DNA of 64,000 nucleotides from assembly GCF_009936045.1 (NCBI RefSeq), contig NZ_QWEQ01000015.1:55647-119646 (forward strand), in the 5' to 3' direction. The position numbers and the translations under genes were made by a program. How positions within the stretch are numbered: the first letter of the stretch is position 1; the number at the start of each line of letters is the position of its first letter. Shown here piece after piece: positions 1 to 8,715 of the stretch. Source of the stretch: Emergencia sp. 1XD21-10. Lineage in GTDB: Bacteria > Bacillota > Clostridia > Peptostreptococcales > Anaerovoracaceae. The notes under the pieces are model-generated. The model searched no databases. It saw only the letters and a program-made list of their open reading frames with translations, and was not told where the DNA came from.

Positions 1-339
1 AAAAAGCGATAAATACTCTCCTTGCGACTTCCTCGCAAATTCCCTGTACGGCTGGTTAAGCAGTGCATGAAACAAATCATCTTTGATTAAAAGATTGAAC
101 TTCCAATCAAGCTTCCAGGCATTTCTTTGACTGATATATTCAAAAACACTATTGATGATATAGACCAGAATATATAGTCCGATAAGCAGGAGAATTCCAT
201 AGTCGCCCCAAATTTTAAATTTTTGATCGAATAGAAGTTTATTCAAATATGGAATCGCTGCTAAGGCTGCAATTGAAATAACAGCACAAGATATTTTTGC
301 GAAAATGATTCCTCTCAGTTTATATAAATATTTTTTCAT
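1..339 (-). CDS. ABC exporter, N-terminal membrane part (cut by window edge)
   Basis: The minus frame is open from ATG at 337-339 to base 1 (113 residues). It starts with a basic MKKYLYKLRG stretch, then two hydrophobic spans (about residues 11-32 and 48-64) and a QGEYLSLF-like stretch near residue 107. That is the layout of the transmembrane domain of half-size ABC exporters (permease fused to ATPase). The ATPase lies outside the window. It follows the SCIFF maturase on the same strand but after a terminator, so export of the SCIFF product is an inference from position only. Confidence 0.7.
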   Translation of the reverse strand, partial: MKKYLYKLRGIIFAKISCAVISIAALAAIPYLNKLLFDQKFKIWGDYGILLLIGLYILVYIINSVFEYISQRNAWKLDWKFNLLIKDDLFHALLNQPYREFARKSQGEYLSLF

Positions 340-403
340 GCTGCACCTTGTCTTTCATTTAGTTCAGATATATATTAACTTATTCTGTTTTCTTTTGTCA
401 ATA

Positions 404-447
404 ACTGAAAAAACGCTCCGAAGCATTCATCATTTCTTCGGAGCGTT
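404..447 (-). terminator. Rho-independent terminator after the SCIFF maturase
   Basis: Perfect 12-bp stem, arms 412-423 and 436-447 (CTTCGGAGCGTT type), followed on the minus strand by a T-rich run. It starts about 14 bases after the stop of the radical SAM gene. Confidence 0.85.
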
Positions 448-460
448 CTATTTATTAATT

Positions 461-1831
461 TTATTCCATCATTGCAATCTGCATCATGATCGCACATTCC
501 ATCCGCTTTTTAAAAAGCTTGCATCCGTAGTCGTAGACGCCTTTGATGGAACCCGTTGCGTGATATGCGTTAGCTGCGCAACCGCCGCTACAATAAAGAC
601 GCGCCCAGCAGTCTCTGCATTCCTCACGGGCATAGACATTGCACATCTTAAAATCCTGACGAGTTTCTTCGTTTGTAATGCCGTTCCAAATGTCACCCAT
701 CTTGTACTTTTCATCGCCGACAAACTGGTGGCACGGGTATAGGTCGCCCCACGGCGTCACAGCAAAATACTCCGTTCCCGAGCCGCAGCCGGAAATTCGC
801 TTATAAATACAAGGTCCATGAGTCAAATCTATCATATAATGGTAGAAAGTGAACCCGCTTCCCGCTTTCTTTCTGCGAATCATCTCCGTCGCCAGAATTT
901 CGTACTGTTCAAAGAACTTCGGCAAATCCTCTTCCGTCAGCGCAAAAGGATCCTCCGGCGGACATACCACCGGTTCCATGGAAAGTTCCGTAAAGCCCAG
1001 GTCTGCCATATGGAAAATATCTTCTGTAAAATCTACATTATTATGAGTAAAGGTGCCTCTCATATAGTAGCCTTTGCCACCTCTTGCCGCAACCAGCTTC
1101 TGGAACTTCGGCACGATCAAATCGTAACTGCCTTCATCAGATGCTGTTCTTCTCAGTCGATCGTGAACTTCTTTGCGTCCGTCCAGACTGAGCACTACAT
1201 TGTGCATTTCCTTGTTTGCAAATGCAATGACATCATCGTCAATACCTACACCGTTGGTGGTCAGCGTAAAGCGGAAATTTTTTCCATGCCGCTTCTCCAC
1301 GCTGCGGCCATACGCAACCAGGTCCTTCACCACCTGCCAGTTCATCAAAGGCTCGCCGCCAAAGAAGTCCACTTCCAAATTGCGTCTGTCACCGGAATTT
1401 TCGATGAGAAAATCCAGCGCCTGCTTTCCTGTTTCAAAGGACATCAGTCCCCGCTCACCATTAAAATTCCCCTGGCTTGCAAAGCAATAGCTACAGTTTA
1501 AGTTGCAGGTATGCGCAACGTGAAGGCAAAGCGCCTTTACTTCCGTATGGCGATTCTTCAAATCGTAAGCATTTGGTTCGTAGATGTCTTCTGTAAAAAG
1601 TTTTCTCTGCTCCTGTAGCGTTTCAATATCGTCTATGACTTCCAGCACTTCCTGCCGGGTTACATCAGCTTTGCCTGCGTACTTGTCCAAAATCTTTGCG
1701 ACCAGCGTCTCTTTTTCCTCAGAAAAGAAATCATGGATGATGTCATACGCAACATCATCCACTACATGTACCGAACCGCTATAAACATCTAAAACGATAT
1801 TGTATCCGTTTAGTTTATACTGGTGTATCAT
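461..1831 (-). CDS. scfB: SCIFF peptide radical SAM/SPASM maturase
   Basis: 456 residues. Radical SAM maturase expected to install Cys-Thr thioether bonds in the SCIFF precursor (ranthipeptide type). The core motif CNLNCSYC places the SAM-cluster cysteines at C109, C113 and C116; 'FFGGEPL' follows as in the family. The C-terminal third is a Cys-rich SPASM domain (CGSG, PCHQF, CNVYAREECRDCWARLYCSGGC, then a late GC) for auxiliary Fe-S clusters. The N-terminal ~90 residues fit a precursor-binding RRE-like domain. The start ATG lies directly after the precursor stop at 1833, so the two are co-transcribed. Family assignment is firm because the precursor is adjacent; the modified product has not been seen. 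Confidence 0.93.
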   Translation of the reverse strand: MIHQYKLNGYNIVLDVYSGSVHVVDDVAYDIIHDFFSEEKETLVAKILDKYAGKADVTRQEVLEVIDDIETLQEQRKLFTEDIYEPNAYDLKNRHTEVKALCLHVAHTCNLNCSYCFASQGNFNGERGLMSFETGKQALDFLIENSGDRRNLEVDFFGGEPLMNWQVVKDLVAYGRSVEKRHGKNFRFTLTTNGVGIDDDVIAFANKEMHNVVLSLDGRKEVHDRLRRTASDEGSYDLIVPKFQKLVAARGGKGYYMRGTFTHNNVDFTEDIFHMADLGFTELSMEPVVCPPEDPFALTEEDLPKFFEQYEILATEMIRRKKAGSGFTFYHYMIDLTHGPCIYKRISGCGSGTEYFAVTPWGDLYPCHQFVGDEKYKMGDIWNGITNEETRQDFKMCNVYAREECRDCWARLYCSGGCAANAYHATGSIKGVYDYGCKLFKKRMECAIMMQIAMME

Positions 1832-1832
1832 C

Positions 1833-1976
1833 TTAGTTCTTCTTCTCGCACTCCTGATTTGCTACACCGCAGGAAGTTTTGCAAGCTGACTGGCAAGAAG
1901 TCTGGCATTCGCCGCAGCCACCGTTCTTCATGCTCTGTTCTAAGTTTCTTGTTTCGATTGTCTTGATTCTTTTCAT
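1833..1976 (-). CDS. scfA: SCIFF (six-cysteines-in-forty-five) ranthipeptide precursor
   Basis: A 47-residue peptide beginning MKRIKTIETRNLEQS. It has exactly six cysteines at 21, 24, 28, 32, 36 and 43, with T26 and T34 between them as likely thioether acceptors. The leader is residues 1-20 and the Cys-rich core follows a GG. SD AAAGG sits 10 bases before ATG. The maturase starts two bases after the stop. This matches the near-universal clostridial SCIFF family, whose role is reported as regulatory or quorum-like rather than clearly antibiotic. Confidence 0.95.
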   Translation of the reverse strand: MKRIKTIETRNLEQSMKNGGCGECQTSCQSACKTSCGVANQECEKKN

Positions 1977-2018
1977 TTTATATCTACCTTTCTATTTGTA
2001 ATCTTTCACTATTTTCTT

Positions 2019-2048
2019 ATTTTACCTTATGGTGCGGCACACTGTCAA
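2019..2048 (-). promoter_or_regulatory. Sigma-A promoter of the SCIFF locus
   Basis: On the minus strand TTGACA (2043-2048), 18-bp spacer, TAAAAT (2019-2024), about 40 bases before the precursor ATG. The perfect -35 suggests strong expression. A small palindrome GTGCCGCAC lies in the spacer. Confidence 0.75.
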
Positions 2049-2085
2049 GTCCCGTATCACCGCACACACGGCAAAGTCTGCCCAT

Positions 2086-2976
2086 TTATTTTAAATAAGA
2101 GAAAGTAATGGGTTTTACACTCCGGTCCAGCTTATCAAAAGCATAACCTTCATCCTGCAGCTGCTCGATAATTTCAGGCAGTGCCTCCACGGTGGATCCC
2201 ATGCTGGCACTATCGTGCATCAGTACGATACTTCTGTCAGCATTATGCACGCCGTTTAAGATTCGTTCTGCAATCACATCGCTGGACGGATTTCCTGATG
2301 CCGCATCCTCTGCAGAGGCATTCCAGTCAAAATACACAAACCCACGCCTGTACATCTCTGCGATAATCTGCTGACAAAGTGTATAATTATAAGTATTGAC
2401 AGAACCGCCTGGAAAACGGAAAATTTCTGCCCGATAAGAAAATTCCTCATAAAGCTCTGTCCAGAGTTTTTCAAAATCCGCAAGATAAGTGTCCATCGAC
2501 TGATAAACGTATTCGTAGGAGTGAGTATACGTGTGAATACCGATAGTATGTCCTTCATCAATAATCCGCTGTACAATGTCTCTATTTTCGCTGATCTTAC
2601 CTACTACAAAAAAGGTCGCTTTAATATTGTGTTCCTTCAGAATGTCCAGCACCTCTGGCGTGCACGTCTGAGAAGGTCCGTCATCAAAGGTCAGGTATAC
2701 CGTTTTTGACTTCGCCTTTGCCTGCCGGAATTCATCCCGAATATAAAGTGATGCATACTTTTCCTGATAAGGAAGTGCCTCCTCTTCAACAATCAGCGCA
2801 GAATCTGCATTTTGGGTTTCGTTTCCGCCAGAATCTGTGCCACTGCCAGCTTCTGCAGACAATGCCGTCACTCTCACAGAGAGAACGATGACCGCCACCG
2901 TCAAGATGAGAAGGATGCCCAGCACTGTAAATGTAATAAGTCGCTTAAAAAATCTTACTGAAAATCTGCCTTCCAT
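2086..2976 (-). CDS. Membrane-anchored polysaccharide deacetylase (NodB/CE4)
   Basis: 296 residues. One N-terminal membrane anchor (about residues 12-38), then a NodB homology domain outside the membrane. Visible CE4 motifs: TFDDGP (catalytic Asp pair), HTYTHS (two metal His), RFPGG, and LMHDS near the C-terminus. It should remove N- or O-acetyl groups from peptidoglycan or another glycan using a divalent metal. It is the last gene of a tight five-gene envelope operon, seven bases after the second bactofilin. Substrate cannot be told from sequence. Confidence 0.9.
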   Translation of the reverse strand: MEGRFSVRFFKRLITFTVLGILLILTVAVIVLSVRVTALSAEAGSGTDSGGNETQNADSALIVEEEALPYQEKYASLYIRDEFRQAKAKSKTVYLTFDDGPSQTCTPEVLDILKEHNIKATFFVVGKISENRDIVQRIIDEGHTIGIHTYTHSYEYVYQSMDTYLADFEKLWTELYEEFSYRAEIFRFPGGSVNTYNYTLCQQIIAEMYRRGFVYFDWNASAEDAASGNPSSDVIAERILNGVHNADRSIVLMHDSASMGSTVEALPEIIEQLQDEGYAFDKLDRSVKPITFSYLK

Positions 2977-2982
2977 ATTTAT

Positions 2983-3489
2983 TTACCGAACCACTTGCAT
3001 ACTTCCCAGGAGCTGTGCCCCTGCATCAACAGAGATAGATTTTGTGCGAATTCCGCCTGTAATGCTGGCGCTGCTGTGGATCTGCACTTCCGAAGTCGCC
3101 TCTATATTTCCCTTAATGGTGCCGTCTGCGGAAAGCACACTGCAGAAAATTCTCCCTTCCACTTTGGAGTCTGCATCCATCAGGATATTTTCTTTTACGG
3201 TGAGATTGGATTTCAGCTGGCAGCCAGTCAGCTTCAGATTACTGCAGGCGATATCACCCGAAATCTTGCCTGTTGCAGTGATGTTTCCTGCTGCTGTTAC
3301 ATTGCCTTCTACCTCTCCGTATATCATTAGGTGCCCACGAGTCACAATATCGCCCGTCACCTTGGTATTCGCTGCAATCACACCGGTCTCATCTATAGGC
3401 AGCACGCCCTCATGGTTTTTTTCCTCTTCAGCAGTCTCTTCCTGTACTGGTTCTTCGTATTCTGTCTGCTGTTTCTTTTCTTCTTCCAT
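2983..3489 (-). CDS. Bactofilin (polymer-forming cytoskeletal protein)
   Basis: 168 residues. A charged N-terminal tail rich in Glu and Gln (about 1-30), then a repeated G-x-(V/I)-x-G pattern (TGDIVTRGHLMIYGEVEGN and so on) typical of the bactofilin beta-helix. Bactofilins polymerise without nucleotide and scaffold wall enzymes at the membrane. It sits directly between another bactofilin and a polysaccharide deacetylase, so recruitment of wall-modifying enzymes is the likely role. Confidence 0.88.
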   Translation of the reverse strand: MEEEKKQQTEYEEPVQEETAEEEKNHEGVLPIDETGVIAANTKVTGDIVTRGHLMIYGEVEGNVTAAGNITATGKISGDIACSNLKLTGCQLKSNLTVKENILMDADSKVEGRIFCSVLSADGTIKGNIEATSEVQIHSSASITGGIRTKSISVDAGAQLLGSMQVVR

Positions 3490-3491
3490 GT

Positions 3492-4205
3492 TTACTCTCC
3501 AATACTAAAAAGTTGCTCTTCATCAAAAGTAAAGCTGCGGGTATTCCTCGTTGTCACATTGCCATTGATGACGCAGCCTCGCTCGGAATTCAGTTCCCCA
3601 GTATCAATGTTTCCCACGACCACAGCACTTTCCGTAATATCAACGACGTTTTTGATTTCCAGATTGCCTTTTACTTTTCCTTTTGTCTGCAAATTCGCCG
3701 ACTTGATATCGCCCACAATTACTGCCGCATGTTCAATGCACGCATCTGCACTGACCTTCACAGCACCTTTAATACTACCGCTTACCGCCAGACTTTCTGT
3801 GGCAACATCTCCGATTATCTTTCCATTGACGATGACGGACGATGTCGTATTCAAATCGCCAAAAATACATCCATTTGCCTTTACTTGGTCCGCCCCTTCT
3901 ATATTGCCGGTAATCACCATGCTGCTGCTGATGACAGTTCCTGCCTCCTGATTAAATTCAGGCACAAGAATTTCCATCTGCGGTCTGATACGCGGTTCCA
4001 TCTGCGGCATCCGAAATGGCTCGCTGGTCTTATCTCTATCTTGCGCAAAATCCTCACGCTTTTCGGCGGTCTTAACTTTTTCTTTTGACGTTTCATCGTC
4101 AAATCCGGTCAGTTCTTTCATCGCCTGTGTAAAATTCGAAATTGATGACATGAAAATTTCCTCAACTTTTCTGACTTCTGCTATGTCTATTCTCTCTGCC
4201 ATTTT
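3492..4205 (-). CDS. Bactofilin with long acidic/basic N-terminal extension
   Basis: 237 residues from ATG at 4205; a TTG start at 4229 is possible but has no clear Shine-Dalgarno. Residues 1-~95 form a charged, Pro/Met-rich extension; the rest is a bactofilin beta-helix with repeats such as IFGDLNTTSSVIVNGKIIGD. It is longer than a usual single-domain bactofilin. Two bases separate it from the second bactofilin, so the two may co-polymerise; the long tail could bind membrane or the neighbouring enzymes (inference). Confidence 0.85.
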   Translation of the reverse strand, partial: KMAERIDIAEVRKVEEIFMSSISNFTQAMKELTGFDDETSKEKVKTAEKREDFAQDRDKTSEPFRMPQMEPRIRPQMEILVPEFNQEAGTVISSSMVITGNIEGADQVKANGCIFGDLNTTSSVIVNGKIIGDVATESLAVSGSIKGAVKVSADACIEHAAVIVGDIKSANLQTKGKVKGNLEIKNVVDITESAVVVGNIDTGELNSERGCVINGNVTTRNTRSFTFDEEQLFSIGE

Positions 4206-4275
4206 ATCATCTTTTTCGCCCAAGTTCAATTAGATTCTACATATATCGACAGCTTTTCACTTATAATCGTTTTTT

Positions 4276-5205
4276 CTACTCTTTTATTTTGCACCTGCGC
4301 ACGGTGCGTCCCATCTCATCTGTGCAAGTGCAGGCTCCACAAATCCCCTCACCACAGCACATATTTCCTTCTACCGGTCGTACAATGCTGCTTCCTGCTG
4401 CTCTCTCAACCTGACTGGCATAATATGGAGAAGTCAATGCAAACACATTGAGAGAATCACTTTCCTCCATATGATCCAAATCATCTAAAGAGCAAAGACC
4501 TTCCTTGGCAAAGTCCCGCACTTCAACTGCTTCTGCCGGCAAATCCCCAAAATAGTCGTGAAAGAAATCAAAGCCTACCTTTTCCAAATCAACATAGACA
4601 TGCAGTTGCCCAAGCCATCTGCTATACCGCTTCCCGCCATCCAGAAAGTTGCGCAGCGGCGCAATCGCAATGCCTTTTGCATAGACAAAAGCTTCCTGTG
4701 CATTTTCCCTAAGCGCGCCAAAACCCGAAAGGGCATTATAATATACGCCTCGAATCCACAGATTTTTTTCCGCCTGAAAGATGCTGCTGCTCTTCGGACC
4801 GCACCGGCAAATACCAAGATGCAAAAGTCCCGCTTCCGGTTCCGCTTTTAGAACAGAGATTGGCGCATCATACCATTTTGCCTCATCCTCGGCCCGCACA
4901 AACACGTACGCTCCTGCTGTCTGTGCCTTTTGGCAGAATCCGCGGTCAGCCTCGACAATAAAGACTTTTAAATCATCGCTGTAGGTCTTAATCTGCTTAA
5001 TTTTAAGCAGCTTATCCTTGCGGCTTAAAATCACGCTGCGGCCATTTTGTTCATACAGAGAATAAATACAGGTGCCCTGCCAGCTGCACTCCTGACACGT
5101 TCCACCGCGCAGCTTTGCGCAAATCAGACACTGTCCGCATTCTGCCAGCGCACAAGGGCATCCCTGACGTCCTGCATCAATACATCTACTTTTCTTCATC
5201 CTCAA
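4276..5205 (-). CDS. PyrK-like Fe-S electron-transfer protein
   Basis: 309 residues. The C-terminus has a [2Fe-2S] site as in dihydroorotate dehydrogenase electron-transfer subunits: MCCGEGICGACTC followed by RRCKI. The first ~55 residues are a second Cys-rich region (C-P-C, C-G-Q-C, C-x-x-C, about ten Cys) absent from PyrK and likely to bind another Fe-S cluster. The middle resembles a degenerate FAD/NAD-binding reductase fold. It overlaps the carboxypeptidase gene by 20 bases and precedes two bactofilin genes. No pyrimidine gene is near, so the partner and the substrate are unknown. Confidence 0.72.
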   Translation of the reverse strand: MRMKKSRCIDAGRQGCPCALAECGQCLICAKLRGGTCQECSWQGTCIYSLYEQNGRSVILSRKDKLLKIKQIKTYSDDLKVFIVEADRGFCQKAQTAGAYVFVRAEDEAKWYDAPISVLKAEPEAGLLHLGICRCGPKSSSIFQAEKNLWIRGVYYNALSGFGALRENAQEAFVYAKGIAIAPLRNFLDGGKRYSRWLGQLHVYVDLEKVGFDFFHDYFGDLPAEAVEVRDFAKEGLCSLDDLDHMEESDSLNVFALTSPYYASQVERAAGSSIVRPVEGNMCCGEGICGACTCTDEMGRTVRRCKIKE

Positions 5206-6034
5206 TCCCCCTCACTTCATACCCATAATCCATCAGCGCATAAGCGTCATTAAACCAGTTTCCATCAGATAATACCACGCAAATCAGTTCCGTATCCTGT
5301 CGCTTAGATGATGCTACCAGTGTTCTTCCGCTCATCTTGGTAAATCCGATTTTAATCCCTGTGGCGCCCTCATACTGAAACACCGTCTTGTTTTTGTTAT
5401 GGTATTCTTCCCAGGACTTTGCACCCACTATTTCCCGGAAAATCTTGTTTTGCATGGCCTCTTTTGCGATGGTCGCAAGATCTCGTGCCGTCGTATAATG
5501 GTTATCATCATAAAGCCCGCTGGGATTAACAAAATTGGTCCCGGTGCAGCCTAGTTTCTCCGCCTTTTCATTCATCAGCTGTACAAAGTGTTCTGTGTTT
5601 CCGCCCATAATAGCAGCCAGTGCTGTGGCGCCGTCGTTTCCAGACCTGAGCATTACACCGTAAAGCAGATTTTCCAACGTTCTTTCTTCTCCTTTTTTCA
5701 AATACAGGGAAGATCCTTCCACGCCTACTGCTTCCTCCGGAATTTTCACTGTCGTATCTATGCCTGCGCCGATTTGTTCACAGACGTCCAAAGTCACAAG
5801 AGCAGTCATAATCTTCGTCGTGCTGGCAGGATACCCTTTTTCATCTGCATTTTTCTCAAAAAGCACCTCGCCGCTTTTTCCGTCAATTAAAATCGCCTGC
5901 TTGGCGCTTATCGTCGGCGGCTGTACCATATCTGCAGCCGCCGCTTCACCCTCCGGCTCTGCAATATAGCCAAAGATCATAGCGCCCAGCGCAAATCCTA
6001 ATATCGTTCCTATGATAATCAATATTTTCTTCAT
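5186..6034 (-). CDS. D-alanyl-D-alanine carboxypeptidase (DacF-type, S11)
   Basis: 282 residues, first gene of the envelope operon. An N-terminal hydrophobic signal or anchor (about 4-24) directs it outside. The penicillin-binding motifs are S71-T-T-K74 (nucleophile and general base) and S131-G-N133. The third motif, normally K-T-G, reads K228-I-G230. Family role: removal of the terminal D-Ala of peptidoglycan stem peptides. It is shorter than Bacillus DacF/DacA (about 390) because the C-terminal beta domain and membrane helix are missing; the N-terminal segment may serve as anchor. Confidence 0.88.
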   Translation of the reverse strand: MKKILIIIGTILGFALGAMIFGYIAEPEGEAAAADMVQPPTISAKQAILIDGKSGEVLFEKNADEKGYPASTTKIMTALVTLDVCEQIGAGIDTTVKIPEEAVGVEGSSLYLKKGEERTLENLLYGVMLRSGNDGATALAAIMGGNTEHFVQLMNEKAEKLGCTGTNFVNPSGLYDDNHYTTARDLATIAKEAMQNKIFREIVGAKSWEEYHNKNKTVFQYEGATGIKIGFTKMSGRTLVASSKRQDTELICVVLSDGNWFNDAYALMDYGYEVRGIEDEEK

Positions 6035-6076
6035 AATAAAAAATCTCCCATACCTAATCTATTTTAGGATGGGAGA
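6034..6076 (-). terminator. Terminator after pepV
   Basis: Stem TCTCCCAT.CCTAA / TTAGG.ATGGGAGA (6044-6076) followed on the minus strand by a T7 run. It separates pepV from the carboxypeptidase operon. Confidence 0.85.
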
Positions 6077-6088
6077 AATATGACTGGT

Positions 6089-7495
6089 TTATTTTTTCAT
6101 TGTCAGCAGCCCTTTCAGCGCCTCGATGTAGATAAGCGTCATCTTATCCAGACTTTCTAAATCCAGAAATTCATCTGCTTCGTGGGCCAACTCCTCCTCA
6201 TAAGGAAATAACGGTCCAAAAGCCACTGCATTCGGAATCGTTCTCGCATATGTTGCACCCCCAATAGCAATTGGAAGGGACTCATAGTCCCTGCTAATCT
6301 TCTGATAAGCATTCATGAGGACTCCAATAAAGTCCGATCCAGCATCCACATACAGCCCGTTCATATGACTTGTAATATCCATTTTCATCCCTGCGCGTCT
6401 GCAGGTCTCTTCGGCTGCTGAAAACACCTTGACTTTATCCACAGTGGCAGGATATCTGACACTGACGCCAAAAGTAAGTTTTCCGCATTCTAACGCTATG
6501 GTTCCCACATTAAAAGTCAGTTTGCCGGAAGCTTCATCCGCAAAATTCAAGCCAAATTTTTCTCCATAATAGGTCATGCCGATATACTGATTATAGGTTT
6601 TATATACCGGCGCTATATCAAATTCTGCGCTGACCTCTTCCAGGGTTTTCATCATCAGACTGATGGCGTTCAAACCTTTTTCCGGAGACATGGCGTGAGT
6701 GCTCTTTCCCGAAACGGTCACGAAAATGCTGCAATGTTCCTGCTGCGCGCAGATATGTTCAAAGGCATTCAGTACCGCAGTAAGGTTTGCAGCGGTTTCT
6801 GTATCCGGACACCGCAAGGTGCAATGTGCTTTTCCCGGTACTACGTTTTTGGCTGCTCCGCCGTAAAGAGACTCCACTGCAATTTGACAGCCAATGTCCC
6901 CGTCCGTTTCATAGGAAAAGTCCACATCCAGAAGACCCTTTTCGCAGTGAATCAGAGGAAAGTTTCCATCCGGCACGATGGAGCAGTCCGGCATCCGGTC
7001 TGCCTTTTTCGCATAGTGCTCAATACATCTCCAGTTTTCCTCCTCATCACAACCGATAATCATCCGAATCGCCGTTTCCGCTGGAATCAGATTCTCCTCC
7101 ATCAGATATTTGACTGCATAAAGACAAGATATAATTGGACCCTTATCATCCAAAGTACCCCTGCCGTACAGCTTGCCATCTATCTCCTTTATTTCAAAAG
7201 GCGCCGTATGCCAGCCTTCTCCTGCCGCCACCACATCTGCATGACCCAAAATTCCAATCAGCCGATCGCCTCCGCCTGCCGTCATTTCTCCGGCGTAGCC
7301 GTCAAAGTTTTTCACCTCCATTCCCATGGATCTTCCTTTGTTCAAAATCCATGTAAGAGCCTGCGCAGCTTTCTGCCCAAAAGGTCTTCCCTCCCCTTTC
7401 GTTTCTTCATCTAAAATGCTTGGAATCGCTGAAAATTCTTTGATATCCATTATCATCTGTTCTCTGTTTTTCTTTACGAAATCTTCCGCTTTCAT
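6089..7495 (-). CDS. pepV: Dipeptidase PepV (M20 family)
   Basis: 468 residues, the usual PepV length. Zinc-peptidase signposts in order: GHADVV (first His), YGRGTLDDKGP (bridging Asp), DEEENW (Glu general base and ligand), PDGNFP, and a C-terminal HEADE. The central lid domain is present. It cuts dipeptides and some tripeptides after uptake. SD GGGAGG lies 6 bases before ATG. Monocistronic between a divergent aminopeptidase and its own terminator; it fits the peptide-using theme of the next 13 kb. Confidence 0.93.
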   Translation of the reverse strand: MKAEDFVKKNREQMIMDIKEFSAIPSILDEETKGEGRPFGQKAAQALTWILNKGRSMGMEVKNFDGYAGEMTAGGGDRLIGILGHADVVAAGEGWHTAPFEIKEIDGKLYGRGTLDDKGPIISCLYAVKYLMEENLIPAETAIRMIIGCDEEENWRCIEHYAKKADRMPDCSIVPDGNFPLIHCEKGLLDVDFSYETDGDIGCQIAVESLYGGAAKNVVPGKAHCTLRCPDTETAANLTAVLNAFEHICAQQEHCSIFVTVSGKSTHAMSPEKGLNAISLMMKTLEEVSAEFDIAPVYKTYNQYIGMTYYGEKFGLNFADEASGKLTFNVGTIALECGKLTFGVSVRYPATVDKVKVFSAAEETCRRAGMKMDITSHMNGLYVDAGSDFIGVLMNAYQKISRDYESLPIAIGGATYARTIPNAVAFGPLFPYEEELAHEADEFLDLESLDKMTLIYIEALKGLLTMKK

Positions 7496-7621
7496 CGCAA
7501 TCCTCCCTATGATAGTTTTGTAAAGATTTTATAAGAGTATGGCTCTTTTTTCATTGTACTGACTACAAAAAAAGAAGGTTCGATTTAAAATTATTCTAAA
7601 GAAACAGAAAAAAGCTCCAGC

Positions 7622-7655
7622 TATAATGAGACCATATTATGCGTCAAAAAGGAGG
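7622..7655 (+). promoter_or_regulatory. -10 like element and strong SD of the M29 gene
   Basis: TATAAT at 7622-7627 without a good -35, and AAAAAGGAGG at 7646-7655, seven bases before ATG 7663. The SD decides the start: the upstream in-frame ATG at 7639 has none. Confidence 0.5.
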
Positions 7656-7662
7656 ACACATC

Positions 7663-8694
7663 ATGTTAGAATTTGAATTACAGAAAGCTGCCGATAAGCT
7701 GATCCGCGAGGTTTTCGGCGTAAAGGAGAAAGAAACGGTCGCTATCACAGCTGACACGAAATCCAATCCGGTTCTGATTCAGGCGGTTGCCGCTGCAGTA
7801 CACAGCGTAGGCGGCTTTCCAGCCGTCATCACGATTGCAACACCAAAGGGTGTTGGCAAAGCTGCCGACCCTGATATTCCAGTAGAGCTTTTAACTGCTG
7901 CTCTATCTGAAGCTGACGTATGGATTGAGTTCAATGAACAGTGGCTGCTGTACTCAACTCCATTTGAAATTGCAATGGATAAGAACAAAAAACTCAGATA
8001 CATGTGTCTGGTCGATTTTTCACCAGAGCTTCTAATCAGAACAATCGGTGACATCAACACTGCACAGCTGAAAGAATTTATGGAGGCCTTCGGCGTTCGC
8101 CAGAGACAGGTAAAAGAAATGCGTGTCACTACGCCTGCAGGAACCGACGTAAGCTTTGTTTTAGATCCATCTCACACTGTAGCCGTAGACTGCGGCAAAG
8201 CTGACGTTCCTGGATTTCACATGTGCCCAGGCCAGCTCAATGTCATTCCGAAGTTCGGTACCATCAACGGAAAAATCGTTTTCGACGGTACAATTACCCC
8301 ACCATTCGGACACGTGCCTTCTCAGCCGGTTGAACTGACTGTAGAAAACGGCGTTATCGTAAAAATCGAAGGCGGCCGCGAAGCTTCTGAATATGAAAAA
8401 TTCCTGAAAGGCTTTGACGATGAAGGTATGCTGAAAATGGCACATATCGCCTACGGCTTCAATCCGGGTGCAAAGCTGACAGGAAATGTCGTAGAAGACG
8501 AACGTGTATGGGGATGTACAGAATGGGGTATCGGCTACGTCAGCGCAATTGAAGCACCTCCAATCGGACAGCCTGCCGCTTCCCACACTGATGGTATCTG
8601 CCTCAACTCCACCATCTACTTCGATGGTAAGCTGATTATGGAAGACGGCGTTATCGTTGATGAAGAATTAAAGAAACTGGATCCAACAGTATAA
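7663..8694 (+). CDS. M29-type (leucyl/aminopeptidase T-like) metallopeptidase
   Basis: 343 residues from ATG 7663. It has the features of aminopeptidase T-like proteins: an N-terminal alpha/beta domain and a C-terminal metal domain with GFNPGAKLTGNVVEDERV, CTEWGIGYV and SHTDGICLNST, where His, Glu and Asp are expected ligands. Proteins of this fold also include dihydroxypyridine dioxygenases, so the activity is inferred from family and from its peptide-uptake neighbours. It is a single gene with its own terminator, divergent from pepV. Confidence 0.8.
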   Translation: MLEFELQKAADKLIREVFGVKEKETVAITADTKSNPVLIQAVAAAVHSVGGFPAVITIATPKGVGKAADPDIPVELLTAALSEADVWIEFNEQWLLYSTPFEIAMDKNKKLRYMCLVDFSPELLIRTIGDINTAQLKEFMEAFGVRQRQVKEMRVTTPAGTDVSFVLDPSHTVAVDCGKADVPGFHMCPGQLNVIPKFGTINGKIVFDGTITPPFGHVPSQPVELTVENGVIVKIEGGREASEYEKFLKGFDDEGMLKMAHIAYGFNPGAKLTGNVVEDERVWGCTEWGIGYVSAIEAPPIGQPAASHTDGICLNSTIYFDGKLIMEDGVIVDEELKKLDPTV

Positions 8695-8715
8695 ATCTAA
8701 AAATCTTAAAAACAC

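Noticed and set aside
818..1501. Long open frame opposite the radical SAM gene
   Set aside because: Antisense shadow of a firmly assigned gene, no SD or known motif. The same applies to other long antisense frames over opp, pab and ABC genes.
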